64,000 nucleotides of DNA from Chlorella sorokiniana (GCA_025917655.1 CP084619.1:806001-870000), one strand, 5' to 3'. Positions 12,574 to 24,948 are shown, numbered from the stretch's first letter. The notes: generated by a model not told the origin, from the letters alone. Numbers and translations: made by a program.

Positions 12574-12788
12574 TAACGCAAAAGTGATGCCACGCACGTC
12601 GCTGCACAATTCTGCGGCGCACTTCAAGTTTTGCTCCACAGAGTACACTGCGTTGAGTTGCACCATGCCTGTCCATGTCTGTACAGCCTTCCCGACACAC
12701 TGCTGCCGCCTGAGCCTTGCAAGCACAGCAGACCGCAGGCAAGGTGCAAGTGCAACACGAGTGCCAGGGCAGCAGGCACGTCGCCGCA
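12574..12788. other. Convergent intergenic region TIC22 / primase
   Basis: A 215-bp spacer between the two stop codons of convergent genes, which must hold both 3'UTR ends. It is relatively AT-rich. No TGTAA poly(A) signal was confirmed. Confidence 0.4.
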
Positions 12789-15700
12789 TCACCACGCGAG
12801 CGTGGGCGCCGCCGCGGCCTCTCTCGAGCGCTCCGCCAGCCCCTCCTTGACCTCCTGCTGCAACGCGTCCAGGAAGCATCCGCGGAAGGTCTCCACCGCC
12901 AGCCGCATGTCGGTGGCCTGCCACGGCTCCTCCCCCTGTGCGAGCGGGAGGCGCACAGCAGCAACGCAATGCTTGGGCTGCGGCAGTGGCAGCATAGCAG
13001 GGCGTCCGCCTGGCCCACTGCCACCCAGGCCCTTCCCAAATATCTCCTTTCCCACCAATTACGACTGCCCTCTGCCGTGACCCCCCCCACCCCCCACCCA
13101 CACCTGCGGCGCTGCCGGCCCTGCACTGTTGAGCTGGTTGAGCAGCGCCCCAACGGTGGCCACGGCCTCGGGGTCAAACTCCCAGGCGGCCTCCGGGTCG
13201 ATGGGCACGCACACCCGCCCCGTCTTGGGGTGCACGCAGAAGGGGCCTGCGCGCGCGGGCGGGGGTGTCGGGCCGTGGGATGTGGCAGAGTGCTGGCGCT
13301 GAGGGTGGGTTGTGACATCTATGTGGGGGCACGCTTGCAGCAGGCGGAAACGGAGGCAAGGTCGAGGCGCGCGTGGGGGATGTGTGAAGGGACAAGATTC
13401 AGCAGGGGTGCGTTGAGCGGGACAGTTTTGTTATGCTCGGGGGTCGATGTACGCAACAGCCCCCCGCCCCTGCCTTGCCGCCACCCTCTGACTTGCTGCC
13501 GCCCACTCGTCGGGCTCACCTTCAGCAAGTGGTTCATCTTTTTAGACACCTCCATGTCCAGGCGCGGGTAGGTATAGGCGCACACAATCTCCTTCACGGC
13601 CTTGCGCAGCGCAGCCGCGCGCGCGCGCGCCATCACCGCCCCCTTCTTGCCCGGCTTGGCCAGAGCCTGCAGAGGAGTCGTGGGGGCATGATGAAGTAGG
13701 GTGGTGGATTGAGTGATGAGCGGTGAACATCAGTGCTGCACAGCCAGTGGATGACCTGCAGGGCAGCTGGCTCAGCCGCCTTGTGCTGCTATCACGCGAA
13801 GGATGCCGCGATGCGGCGGCGCGCAGCCGCTGCATCACGAGCTGTCGCAGCAGGTCCCAGGGCTCAGCGCAGGCAGCAGGTGCGACAGGCATACTGCCGC
13901 AGCGGCAGCGGCAGCAGCAGCGCACCGCCGCCTCCTCCTCCACCTCCTCCAGCAGCGCCTCCCAACGCTCGGCGCTGCCGCTCAGCCGCTCCCACCGCCG
14001 CTCCACCGCCGCACGGACTGCGGGAGAGGGTGGGGTGGTGGGGTGTGTGTTTGTGTGGGGGAGGCGGTGGTCCGCGCATATACATTGCGCCCCAAGGCGG
14101 CTCCCACACGGGAGATCACTCTGCCTGCCGCACCAAACGGCGGCGCTGGGCTGGAGTCCCCTTTGAAGGGGCTGGGTACCAGCGCAGGAGGGCCCCCAGC
14201 GATGCTCTCAGCCCCTGTGTCGCCGTTCACGGCTGCCTACCCCTCCTCCCAACACCTGCTTCGCCCAGCAGATAGGCCAGCACCGCCCTGCAGTGCCCCC
14301 ACCCCCAACCGCCATCGCCCACCCCCACCTGCTTCGCTGGGCAGGTAGGCCAGCACCGCCCTGCACTGCGCCTCATCCTCCAACAGGGCCTGCCCCGGCA
14401 GGATGCGCTGCAGCAGCGGCGGCGCCGGGTGCCAGGAAGGGACAGCCTGTTATGCTTGCAGTCCTGAATGTGTTGCTGTGTTGCAGAGCATCGCTGTCAC
14501 GCGGCTGGGGGTGGTGCCAGGCTGCCTGGTGCCGCAGCAGCTGGCATCCGCAGCATGCGGTACGCTGGCTGTGCAGCGCAGCAGCACGCAGCACGCCCGT
14601 TGCCCGCTCGCACGGCCACCTCCCTGCCCCAAGCAACACCGTCTCCCTGCAGCGCTCACGGTTTCAAACGCTTCCCGCAGCAGCTCGTAGGCGCGTGCCA
14701 CGGCGGGGTGGTCGTCCGCCGCCAGCGCCAGCCGCGCCACCCCCTTCTCCTGCCCCTTGTACACCGCAAAGTAGGAGGCGACGGCGGAGCGCTGCTCGTC
14801 GGTCAGCCGCCGCGCTCTGCGGACAGGAGGAGGGAAGGGTGTGGTGGGGTGGCGGGTGGGCATGGCGACGGGAGCTGGATGCGTCGCTCAGTGCGGGCAG
14901 GTGTGCGTATCTGGAGTATTGCCTCTGCTGCCCCCCTCGAACACACTGGTGCAGCACACATGTGGACAAACACACACACAGCCACACGTGCACACACACA
15001 CCATCACAGCCACGCATGCAGAGGGCACCAGCCGCACAGCCACCCGCGCGCACCGCTCGTCGCAGACCCAGCAGTGCACGCCGCGGCGGCCCGAGTAGAC
15101 AAAGAAGATGTGGCGGAAGCCAAAGTCCTGGCGCAGGCCGACGTCCAGGATCTTCGTGTGCCGAGAGGGGGAGGCAATCGAGGAAGTGTGTGTGTGTGCA
15201 CGGCGGTGGAGTGTGCGTGTGTGGGTGGGGTGGGTGGTTGGGGCGACAGCGTGCGGCGCGCAAGCTAGAGAGCGGGGCGCAGTGCAGCGGCTGTCGTCGG
15301 AGCAGAATGAGTGGGATTGGCGCAGGAGCGCTGAGGGCAGGGGCCCAGACGCAGGGCGCAGGGCTCGCAGGAGGAGGGTGGCAGCAGGTGCAGCCCGGGC
15401 AGCATGCGCCGGGCAGCAGGCGTCGGCAGTCGGCTGCCAGGCATGGCCCCACCCCAACCCTGCCTTCAAGGCAGCCACAAGCACGCGCCGGGCAGCCTGC
15501 CGCCGCGCGGCATGCAGCCGCCGCGCGCCCGCACCTTGACGGCGGCGGCCATCAGCGGCCAGCACTTGCCGCAGATGTGCCCCCCGTGCCGCAGGTGCGC
15601 ACGTCGTCGTAGTCGGTCAGATCAATGTCAAACACGAGCTCGCGCTCCAGCGGGAGAAACCCTGGCCCTGCCCCGAGCCTGCCATTCAAGACATCAAAGC

Positions 15701-16628
15701 GTTCAAGATGAGAAAGGACGAAAGGGGGTGAAGGAAGCCGGCAAAGGGCGGGCGCGGCATGGAAGCTGGCAACGCGGCGGGTCCAATCGCGCGCACCCCG
15801 CCCCGGCAAAGCCCTCCCCCACCCCCGACCCAGCCGTGCAACATGCACAGCCCGGCAGAAGGTGCGCACTCTGGTAGGCTGCGCGGCGATGGGGCTCCAC
15901 ATTGTACACCGGGCCGATGTCAATCTTGGAGGGGCATCGCTCCTTGAGCGCCGCCGCCATCTCAGCGCCATCCTGCGGCGGGTCGGTGCGGCGGCGGCAG
16001 CTGCGGCGGCTGAGCGCTGCGGTGGGCAGCTTGCTGCTGGGCTGGACTGCGTCGAGCGCCTGAGCGGCGGGCCGGCGATCAAGCAGGCGTGCCCTGCCGG
16101 GCGCACATCATGCAGCAAGACATCTCTTGCACGTGAAGCAGCAGGGAGCACCTTGAAGGATTGGTACCGCACAAAAATGTCGCCATCCAGCGTGAAGCAG
16201 AACTCTCGCCGCGGGAAAAAGGATGCGTCGCTCTTGGCGTGCTTGCTGTCTGTGGGCGGGAAGGGAGCAAGCGGCGGGTGCAACATGATGCACGCAGCCT
16301 GATGGGGCAGGCAGCCTGAGCAGCGCCTGGTACCAAACGCAGGTGGGCTTGAGCAGCAGCACTGCGGCCGCACCGTTGCCGTAGGCGAGCCACTTGTACA
16401 TCTCCTGGTGCGGGAACAGGCGGGCTGCGGCGGCAGGGCACCAGCGGGGGCAGGTCGGGCGTGCGGAGGGCACAGCGGGCGGCAGCTGCAAACAGGCAGC
16501 TGGCAGCGGCGGCGGCGGCGGGCCTCACAGTAGTACAGCCGCATCATGTCCTGCACGCCCATGCTCGTAAAGTCAATGCCCGCAGGGGCAGCCGCTGCAC
16601 ACGGACAGGGAGAACTCGTCAGGAACAT
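12789..16628 (-). CDS. PRIM1: DNA primase catalytic (small) subunit
   Basis: This subunit of the DNA polymerase alpha-primase complex synthesises RNA primers for nuclear replication. The model starts at ATG 16628; exon 1 ends at 16529 in LYY, and the next exons give [16 protein letters not shown], then [19 protein letters not shown], then [14 protein letters not shown]. Catalytic residues are visible in [15 protein letters not shown] (paired Asp). Zinc ligands lie in HICGKCW, and the hallmark [14 protein letters not shown] follows in QDFGFRH context. Further in are [41 protein letters not shown] and the C-terminal helix ending in TLAW with TGA at 12791-12789. One G is missing in the run 15580-15585: six are present and seven are needed to join RTCGTG to HICGKCW. 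The middle exons (about 14700-13650) are less conserved and only approximately placed. The gene converges on TIC22. Confidence 0.93.
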
Positions 16629-17076
16629 TGCCCCGCCACCGCAGGCACCCAAAGGTCATGGCTCGCTGCAAGGGGCGATTACCTTGCTGGTCGGTTTCCA
16701 TCCTATACCAAGCTCAGCCACACCGCAGCCTCAGGTGCAGTTCAAAACTTAGCGAGGCTGCGACGAAGGAGCTGTATTTGTGCTGTTGGTGCAAACATTC
16801 GATCGCGTCATAAATCAACTGTTGGGCTGCAGCGGTTGAACAACCCCATCAGGCTGACTGGTCGTGATAGGGCACTGCTCTTGCAAAGCTTCGTGAGGTT
16901 GCAGGGCAGAGAGTCCCTAAATTGACGCACATAAGTGTTTGCATTGTTGTACGCCCCCAAGAAGCGCACCGACGACCTTGCTGTCGGCCTGTGAATTCTC
17001 CTTCACTCCTGTCTTTCCGGGCACTAGGCAGCTGCGGTGGCTTCGACTCCTGGAACGGCAGCCAGACCAGGAGTGA
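16629..17076. promoter_or_regulatory. Divergent intergenic region primase / BAH-PHD gene
   Basis: About 450 bp between divergent starts, lower in GC than the surrounding exons. No promoter element was identified with confidence. Confidence 0.45.
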
Positions 17077-19180
17077 ATGGCATACATCGATATTGAGGGA
17101 GACAAACTTGGAGGTGAGCAGGTTTTAGCAGCCTGTTCAGGAAGTGGAACGTCTGCAGTTTGGGACGCTTGGGTAAATCGTTTTGGGCTATGGCGCAACG
17201 CGGAGCGCGCCACTGACACCACCTCCCAGTGGCCCGCCAGCCACCCGCTTGCGCCCTGAACCTGCTGCTGCCTGTCTGACCCATCCTCTCCCTCTTCTAA
17301 CGCTTCATGCAGTGGGGAGTTCGTGCTTTGTGCGTGCCGAAGGGTGCGCTGCGAAGTGACTGCAGGCCCAGCTGGTGTCGCAGTCTCATGCTCATGCCAG
17401 GACTTGCGCCGCTGCCGTTGGCCCCTGCTGAGTGGCAACCCCTCCCGCCTCTGTTCAAGCAGGGACTCCTTGAATGTGAGGCCCTTCATTGCTAGAATTC
17501 AAAGGATAGAGCCGGATCCCAAGCATGGTGGCCACCTGCTGACTGTGCGATGGTACTACCGACCTGAGGATCCAGGTGGGTGCAGCCGGTCACAGCCCAC
17601 CGCAGTTCGCTTGCTGTCGGCAGCACATGGCGCGCTCCCGCTCGCCGCTTCCGTGTGGGACCCGCACCGAGCGTTGCTGTCGGATGGTGTGCCGCCATTG
17701 CTGCAGGCATTCCGGGCGGCAGGAAAGCGTTCCACGGAGAGGTGAGCTTGCTCCGTGCCGCAGCGGAGTGGCTGCTCGGCCGCAGGCTGCCCGACGCAGC
17801 GTGCACGCTTGCAGCCGCTCATCACTGGCATTTCCCTCTTCCGTTCGCGCCTGACTCCCAGACACGTTCCCTTCTTTCACCTGCTTGTTCCTCCTTTCTT
17901 CCGTCCTCCTCTGCCCTGCAGCGCGAGCTGTACTACAGCGACCACTCCGACGTCGTCCACTCGGCCACCGTGCTGGGCCGCTGCTGCGTGCACAGCCTGG
18001 AGCAGTACCGGGTAGGCGGCACCGCTTCCGCGCAGCCCCTGCACCGCCCATGCTCGCATCTGAAACGGCGCGTGGGGGCACGGCCGTTGCTCTTCAGGGC
18101 AAAGGCAGTGTAGTTCCTGCAGCCCTGCATTGCCTTGAAGGCCCCCTGGCTGCACCAACGCAGGACCTGGACACCATCCGACCCCAGGACTACTTCCGCC
18201 GCTTCAACTTCTCGGTGAAGACACAGAAGTTCGACCCAGAGTGTGTTGGCCGGCTGCTGGCCGGCAGCTGGCCGCCTGCCCCGCGCTGTCCGTCGGCCAA
18301 TGCCTGGGTGCACGGGCTGCTGGTCGGTGCCTGGCGCGGGTCGTGTGCAGCGCTTGCGGCGTGGCGGCGGCTTCACGGAAAAGGGCCTGGCGTGTGCCCC
18401 GCTGTGCTGCAGGGGGTGACCATCTACTGCCGCTGCCAGCAGCCGGAGAACCCCGACCGCCCAATGTCCCAGGTGGGTGCCCGCATGCCCCTGCCTGCCA
18501 CGCGCCGCAGCAGCGGCAGCCCCTTGCAGAGGGGCAGGTGCCAGGAAGCTGCGGCCCCGGCGCTTCTAACTTTTGCCTGCCTGTGCTTACACGCAGCGCG
18601 CCCCCCCACCCCCTCCTTTTCGCCCCCGCAGTGCGACGCTTGCCATCAGTGGTACCACCCAGGTGGGCGCACACTGCGCCGCTGCAGCGCCACGTCTTCA
18701 CCGGTGCCCTCATCATGGGGGTAGCCACCTGCTCAGCGCTCTTCCGTCCCCGGCTTTTTGCGCGCTTCACGCCTCCTCACGTCCTCCCACCCCTTTGCCG
18801 CCCCATCTCCCACACCCACACGCGCCCCTCCCCATCATGCTTCTCTTTGCAGAGTGCTGCCACACCACCTTGGAACACATAGAGGCTTGCAACGTCTGGC
18901 GATGTCCGGGCTGCGAGCAGCGGCACGCGGCCGCTGCGCGCTGGCGCCGTCGCCGTCGCCGTTCCAGCCGCTGCAGGCCGTGCAGCCGCTGGGCGGCGAC
19001 CCTGCGCAGACCTGGCTGGGCGGCGGGGAGAGCCCCGGCTTCTTGTCGGTGGGTGCGGGCTTGGCAGACCCCTTGCTGGAGATGCTGCAGGCACAGATTG
19101 CGCAGCAGCAGCAGCAGCAGCAGGCGCCGCCGCAGCCGCAGCCGCGGCCGCATCAGGGCTTCTTGGCGCCAGGCTGGTGA
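17077..19180 (+). CDS. BAH-PHD histone reader (EBS/SHL-like)
   Basis: Resembles plant EBS and SHORT LIFE, nuclear proteins that read methylated histone H3 tails and control gene repression. The proposed start is ATG 17077 (MAYIDIEGDKLGG), with a GTGAGC donor after 17115. BAH domain exons read PFIARIQRIEPDPKHGG, VRWYYRPEDP, GGRKAFHGE (17707-17741), RELYYSDHSDVVHSATVLG with CCVHSLEQYR (17922-18011) and DYFRRFNFSVKTQKFDPE (18164-18240). The PHD finger reads IYCRCQQPENPDRPMSQ (to 18472), CDACHQWYHP (18632-18662) and ECCHTTLEHIEACNVWRCPGC from 18853, giving the C4HC3 zinc ligands. The junction at 18417 only keeps frame if one G is missing in 18412-18416. A further shift between 18911 and 18950 leads to a Gln/Pro-rich tail ending in TGA at 19178. 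Exon 2-3 phase is uncertain. Whether EBS or SHL is the closer relative cannot be told. Confidence 0.88.
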
Positions 19181-19678
19181 GGCTGCCTGATGAGGCGGCC
19201 CATGCAAGCTTGTCTGCTGACGTACTGCATGGCCCGCATGTTGTGCGACAGGGCAGTTTAACATATCAATTGAAGAGAATGGGCAGCCGCCACGGAAAGT
19301 GCGGCGGGCGGCGGTGCCGGGGGCGGCGCCAGGTCATCTCACACAGAGCAAATGACTTTGCAAGCAGGCGTTGTTGCGCCCACATGCGCCTGCCATCTTC
19401 TAGCGCTCGTCCTCACATCCCGTGCACCTGCCCGTTGCCTGGGTGCTTGTCTCAGCTTTACTTGTATTCAACCCTCGCTCTTGTTGCTGCTTGGAAGACG
19501 GGGCATCTGCGCGACCTCGTAACACTTATGGGACAGCCGTATTGCGCTAACTAGCTGCTCCGCACGAGAGGAGCCTCGTGTCGGCGCTGCCAGCTCGCCG
19601 CCGGTCTCAGCGCGGCGCGCTGCTCTCTTCTTGGAGCCCGCCCGGCTCGCGGCCTTCTTCCTGTGCTCCCATGGCCGC
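19181..19678. other. Intergenic region
   Basis: About 0.5 kb holding the 3' end of the BAH-PHD gene and the upstream region of the next gene. No further gene, repeat or RNA was recognised. Confidence 0.4.
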
Positions 19679-21698
19679 ATGGTCGCCGCCATGCCGCCCC
19701 ACAGCGAGCACCGTGGCAGGCTGTCCTGCGCCTGCCTGGCCGCGGCGGCGGCCACCGCTCTGCTGCTGTCCTCCCTGGCGGCGCTGAGCTGGCCGCTCGC
19801 CCCCGCCGCTCCGCAGCCACACGGCAGCCTGCTGCCCGCATGGCTGCGGTGTGCAACAGCAGCAGCCCGGCGGCGGCGGGCGGCCGGATCAGGATCGGCT
19901 GGTACGGGCGCCCGCTGGGGGCCGCCCGCCCTCGGGGCTGACGGTGCGGGAGGCGCGCAGCCTGAGCAGCGGCAACAGCGGCAACCTGGTCTGGATACAC
20001 GGGGCAGCCGGGTTGGTCGACCCCGAGCAGCGGAGCTGGTCCACATGCAGCCGCCTTACCATGCTGACGTGGCGGCGGTGCTGCTGCCCACTGCAAACAT
20101 TCTGGGTGCGCCGCTCGGCGGGAGGGCCCGGCCAGCGCCCGCGCGCTGCCGCGCCCTCCAGCTTAGGCCAACCGCGCCTGTGCCAACACAGCTTCCTGTG
20201 TGCCTGTTTGGGAACTTAGAGAGATCTTGTGCCGCGGCTGGCCACCTGCGATTCGTGCATCCAGCGGCAGCGGCGGCGGCAGGCCGGGCATGGGGGCAGC
20301 CCCTGCTCGGTGGGGCCCACAGCGGATGCCGCCCCCGCTGGGCGCAGCAACCGGCATCGACCCTTCTGCCGCCGTCCCGTGCTGCTGCAGTGGACGAGGG
20401 CCGGTACGAGGAGGCGGTACGGGGTACACAACCGCTGCGCTGCTGATGGTGCGGGCGGTACGGGTGCCTGTACTGCTCGTTGGCCTGGGCTCCCAGGTGC
20501 GCTTCGACGAGCTGCCTGGCGGCGGCGCGCCGCCGCGGCTGCAGACACGGGCGCGGCGGCGCTGCGCGCCGCCGGCGCCCGCGTGCGGCTGGCTCCGCAG
20601 CAGCGCGCTCTGTTGGAGCGCGTCAGCGGCGGCGGCGGGGCTGTGCTCTCGCGCGGCGCCTTCACTGCAGGCGCGGTCGAGGCGGCGGGCCTGCCGCCGC
20701 CGCTGCCCCTCGGCTGCCCCTCCCTGCTGCTCAACCGCTCGCCGGCGCTGGGGCGGCAGCTGCAGCGCGGCTGGCGCGCAGCGCTGGCGGCGCGCAGCCC
20801 ACAGCTGCGCCTGGCGGTGACCCTGCCCAAGGTGCACGCCGACCGCCCCTTCCCCGACGCCTTGGTCGAGCTGATAGCCACCCGCGTGCTGGCGCGCTTC
20901 AACGCCAGCGTGGTGGTGCTGCAGACGGAGGACGACCTGCACACGCTCCAGGCAAGGGGCTGCGGGCGACGTGTGCACCCTGACCGCTGCCCGCTCTGCG
21001 CTCGCGCCGGCTTGCCGTCGTGTTGTTTGGAGGGGAGGTTGTGAAATGATAAGACAGCCAGGCAAGGCTGCGGAAGATGAAACGAGGTATTGGCTCTTGT
21101 GAGGGGCCTGGAAACAGCCTGCGCTAGGTTGCGGACCTGATGAGTCTGCACCGCAGCGCTGCGCCCACCACAACTGATTACACATCCAGCAACTTGTGCA
21201 CACACAGCGATTGCACGCCCACCCGCCATGCACCACTGCCAACGCCGCCACCAACACACACGCCTGCACCGCGGTTCTGCAGGCAATGCACGACCGCCAT
21301 GGGCTCTACCTGCGTCACGACCGCGTGCGCCACTATTACGATGTGCAGTCCTGGCTGGATGGCCTGGCGGCCTGCTGCGACATGGTCTGGGGCTTCCGCA
21401 TCCACGGGGCCATGGCTGGCGTGGCGGCAGGCCTGCCGTCCGTCGTGCTGGCGCGGGACTTCCGGGTCGCTGAGCTGGCGGCGGCGATGGCGCTGCCGAC
21501 GGGCGACGCCGGGAGTTGCCCCTTGACCCCGCCGCATGGGATTTTTTCGACCACCTGGAGTCGCTGGGCGGCTTGGACGGCCCTCGGTTCGATGCACGGC
21601 GCCAGGAGGTGGCGGCTGCCTATGCGAGAGAGTTTCGGCGGCTGGGAGTGCCGCTCCATCCGGCCATCCGTGTGCTCGCCGATGGGCAGGATCATTGA
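19679..21698 (+). CDS. Polysaccharide pyruvyl transferase-like type II membrane protein
   Basis: Resembles the polysaccharide pyruvyl transferase (WcaK/CsaB) family, which transfers pyruvate or related groups onto surface sugars. The N-terminus has a hydrophobic Ala/Leu segment (about residues 15-40 from ATG 19679), fitting a Golgi type II membrane protein. Family-like segments are GNSGNLVWIHGAAGLVDP, DVAAVLLPTANILG, PVLLVGLGSQVRF, GAVLSRGAFTAGAVEAAGL, LGCPSLLLNR and, after an intron ending at 21283, WGFRIHGAMAGVAAGLPSVV with DFRVAELAAAMALPT. The last exon ends at TGA 21698. The intron donor near 20953 is GC (CAG|GCAAGG). The conserved pieces lie in different frames; missing bases at 20021-20024 and 20421-20424 would reconnect some, and shifts near 20530-20570 and 21500-21515 are also needed. 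Fold assignment is by motif; substrate is unknown. Confidence 0.7.
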
Positions 21699-22148
21699 CG
21701 CCGTAAAGCCATGGCGCAGACGGGCTGCTGTAAGCTTTGCATCGCTCTGTGTTTCATCCTAAGCGGCGGGTGTCCTGTTTCGCAACCAGGCCCAAGGCTT
21801 GTGGGTGCGCTAGGCATCCAGGTGGCGACAGACGTGGAAGGTGCGGATGGGAGCTTTAGCGCAGCACGGCTGACACTGACCTGTGGCAATAGCACCGTGG
21901 CAGGCTTTTTGGGCTCCCACAAGGGGCGCCGACACGGTAGGGTTTGGTGTCGAGTGTGCAAGGCGGTACAGACGGGTGTCACAGCGTCGATTCTGCCTTT
22001 GCACGCCTGATTGCTCCGCCATTTGTTGTACAGAAGCTGTTTCACTCCATACTGCTGCCGCACCCCGGCAGGCAGCGACTCCCGTCTCTTTGCAACATCG
22101 GCTGCTTTTGCAGCCGCCATCGCCCGACAGTCGCCTCTTTACCGCACC
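21699..22148. other. Intergenic region
   Basis: About 450 bp between tandem genes, lower in GC. An open frame runs upstream of the DPY-30 ATG from about 22011, so an N-terminal extension of that protein is possible but unsupported. No RNA gene or repeat was seen. Confidence 0.4.
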
Positions 22149-22644
22149 ATGACCGACACACAAGCCCCCACTGAGCAGCCGCACCAGGAAACGGCCCCCA
22201 AGCCTGAGCCTGCTGCTGCTCAAGCACCTGCAGCAAACGAGCCAGCGCCGCCCTCCGCTCCTGCTCGGGAGAATGCTGCTGCCCCCGCCGATGGGGCGGT
22301 CGCAGCGCCAGCAGCCGCGGCGCCCGCCAGCCAGGCATCGCCGGGCCAGGCCGCAGCGCCTCCCACTTCGCCTGGGGGCGAGCCGAGGCTCCCAGTGCGC
22401 ACCTACCTAGAGCAGACAGGTACTGAGGACCGGCAGGTGTTTGCAGCATTATGTACCAGTTCAGCGGCCAGCCGGTCCTGGAGCATGCCGCTGACAGCTC
22501 TCCGCCCTTCCCTGCCCTGCAGTGGTGCCCATCCTGATGCAGGGCATGATGGAGCTCAACCGCAAGCGGCCGGCTGATCCAATCGACTTCCTGTGTGCCT
22601 ACCTGCAGCAGCACAATCCCAAGAAGCAGCAGAAAACAGCATGA
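22149..22644 (+). CDS. DPY30: DPY-30 family protein
   Basis: DPY-30 proteins dimerise through a short helical motif and dock onto COMPASS/MLL histone H3K4 methyltransferases; related proteins also occur in flagellar radial spokes. Two exons, 22149-22419 and 22523-22644, give 130 residues. The first about 80 residues are a low-complexity Pro/Ala/Glu-rich tail. The C-terminal motif reads RTYLEQTVVPILMQGMMELN followed by PADPIDFLCAYLQQHNP, a complete Dpy-30 helix-turn-helix. The splice junction (ACAG|GTACTG to CAG|TGGTG) falls inside the motif and keeps frame. The start ATG at 22149 is chosen because the motif and tail follow in one frame; an earlier in-frame start cannot be excluded. It is convergent with the PGP phosphatase gene, 196 bp between stop codons. 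Confidence 0.93.
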
Positions 22645-22840
22645 ACGACTGTTCTGGCAGCCATCGCGGCGCCGAGGGTGGGCTCTCTGCCCGCACGCGC
22701 AACCGCCTGACCATCCACTTTTTTCATGGACCCGCAACCTTATCATGTCCACCTATGTTACAGTGACCGCCCCGTGTCGCACAGCTGCCGCGTGAGGCCA
22801 GCCAAAGCAGCAGCACGCCGTGTGGAGGCGGGCCCCCCCG

Positions 22841-24538
22841 CTACCATGTGTCAGGGTGCCGCAGGAATGCTGCCGCCGCCGCCGCATCAGGCACGAGCGC
22901 ATGCCGCGGTGGCTGCACCCCCGCCCGCTGCCAGCGCGCCACGCAACCCTCCTCCACCGCTCGTGCCTGCGGGCGGGGAGAAAGTGCGCAGCATCCCCAT
23001 CAGCGGGCAGAACAGATTCAATTACTTTCCGGGGAGCTTTGGAATCTGATGTGCTTGCAGCGCAGCGGGGCCGCCCCTCACCAGCCGCACAGCCTGGGGC
23101 TCGCCCCGCCCCGTGAATGGCGTCGGCCGTATCGTGAACATGCCGTTGCGGTTGCCGAAAACAATGTCGGTCAAGTATCTGTCCCCCACCATGATCAGCT
23201 GCTCCGCCTTGCACCTGCCACACACAAGGCAAACAGCCGGGTGGGGGAGGCAGATACAGCGAGCGTCTGGGCGGCGGTGGCGGAAACGCAGCAAGGAGGC
23301 CAAGCGCCAGCTCTGGCAGCGGAGGCAGGCCACTGCACTCGCTCGCCAGGGGTGCAGGGCAGGCTTGACAACCACGCCGCGCGCCTCTGGCCGCAACGGC
23401 AGCTGGGTGTCGCAAGCTCGGCAGCGGAGAGACAGGCTGAGCGGCGTGCCGGCAGCGGAGAGGCAAGCGGAGCGGCGGCGCACCCAAAGTGCGCCTCCAT
23501 GTCTTCGGCGCCACCTGCCGGCTTCTTTTCGCGATGACGCAGCACGGGCACGCCCAGCGCAGCCTCCAACGCCTCGGCTTCCTTGCCTGGGAGCATGGCC
23601 AACGGCGAGGGCAGAGAATGGCTTGAGCGCCTGCAGAGAGGTGCACCCTGGCTGCTGCAACCAGTCGCCACCCAAATCCCGTAGCCCGTACATCAGCGTC
23701 CCCATGCCCAAACTCCCTCCCTCACCACCCCACACGATCCCCCAGCCCAGTCCCCGATACATAGCGTCACAAAACAGCCAACCCACTCGCCCGCCAGCCC
23801 ACCCACCCTGTGCTGTCCTGCCCCCCCCTCCCCGCCCCGCCGGCCCCAGCCTGCCCCACCCACCATCGGGGTCGTACTGCTCCAGCCCCGCCGAGTTGCT
23901 GTACAGCGCCAGGCGGCCGTCAAACGCGGCGCGGCAGGCCGTCAGGCTCTCCACCGCATGCGGGTGCAGTTCCAGCTGGTATGGCTCTGCTTGGGGGCGG
24001 GGCAGGCGCAGGGCAGGGGTTGCGCAGGCCAGGGGCGGCGCAGGGCAGAGGTGCGCTTTGCACAGGCTGAGACGGGCAGGGGTGGCAGGCTGGGGTGGTG
24101 CACTCGGCGCTGTTTGCACGCTGCCCCCTCGGCCCCACTGCATGCCTGCCACACCCATTGAATGCCGGCTCCCCGCACCTGTCAGCGTGTTGTCCTTGTC
24201 AAAGACGCAGCCCTGGAAGCCGGCCGATCGCAGTGCATCCCAGTCCACCCAGCGCAGGTCGGACACAGCAAGGTGCGGCAGCGCCAGCGCGCGGTCGCCC
24301 TGCGGCGGCAAACTCCGCTATATGGTTCGCAAATATGCAAAGGGGCAGCGAGCATACTCAGGTTGCTGGACGCAGTGAGGCTGTTTTCCTCTGGCGGCAG
24401 CTGACTGGGCCAGCACGGCCTGAGCAGGCAGCACCAGACGGTCGCCGCCGCCAGGCGCACCGTGGCTATGCGGGCAAACAGCACAATGCCAGCCGAGTTG
24501 AAGCTCTGCCCCAGACGCGCTGCTGCTTGTTGCATCAT
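22841..24538 (-). CDS. PGPP1: Mitochondrial phosphatidylglycerophosphate phosphatase (GEP4/PGPP1)
   Basis: This HAD-family phosphatase converts phosphatidylglycerophosphate to phosphatidylglycerol, the precursor of cardiolipin and thylakoid PG. Six exons join without a frameshift: 24538-24461, 24299-24179, 23986-23864, 23586-23484, 23214-23082 and 22966-22841, giving 227 residues. The N-terminus QSFNSAGIVLFARIA and the block LPHLAVSDLRWVDWDAL match the family. HAD motifs are motif I GCVFDKDNTLT (nucleophile Asp in DKDNT), motif II YSNSAGLEQYDPDG, motif III lysine in HREKKPAGGAED and motif IV GDRYLTDIVFGNRNGM. The C-terminus ARAVEEGCVARWQRAG ends in HPDTW and TAG at 22843-22841. The start uses the first of two tandem ATG codons at 24538. 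Targeting to mitochondrion or plastid is known for the family but not provable here. Confidence 0.95.
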
Positions 24539-24948
24539 GCTTCGTTCCTGCACTTGAGGGCGCGAGCAGGGAGGAGCGCTGAGTGGCTGCAGTCGGGGCA
24601 CGAGGGTGGGGGCGGTGGAAGGCGGGAGCCGCTACAGATGACAGCACCTGCACAGGCTGCGCCGTCATTCCCAGTACCACAAGTCTTCGTCGTGATGGCC
24701 GCGCAGCCGCTGTTTGTGTTGTGAGTGAACGCCCGCTGGTCGGCCACAGCCCCACACCAAGCATATGTCTTCCTGGCAGTTGTGATCTTGGAAGTGTGAT
24801 GATATGAATGTTATGAACCGCCAAGTGCATTTGGATTCAAGACTCTTATAGGGGCAGGACACGACTGCAGGACACAGACCCTCTACTTGTCACCCATATC
24901 GGAAAGACGCGCTATCATTTCGAAACAAACATCAACTTTTGGACGAGC
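24539..24948. promoter_or_regulatory. Divergent intergenic region
   Basis: About 0.4 kb between the divergent PGP phosphatase and GAF-PAS-kinase genes, locally AT-richer (24770-24950). It may also hold the unidentified first exon of the kinase gene. No defined element was seen. Confidence 0.4.
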
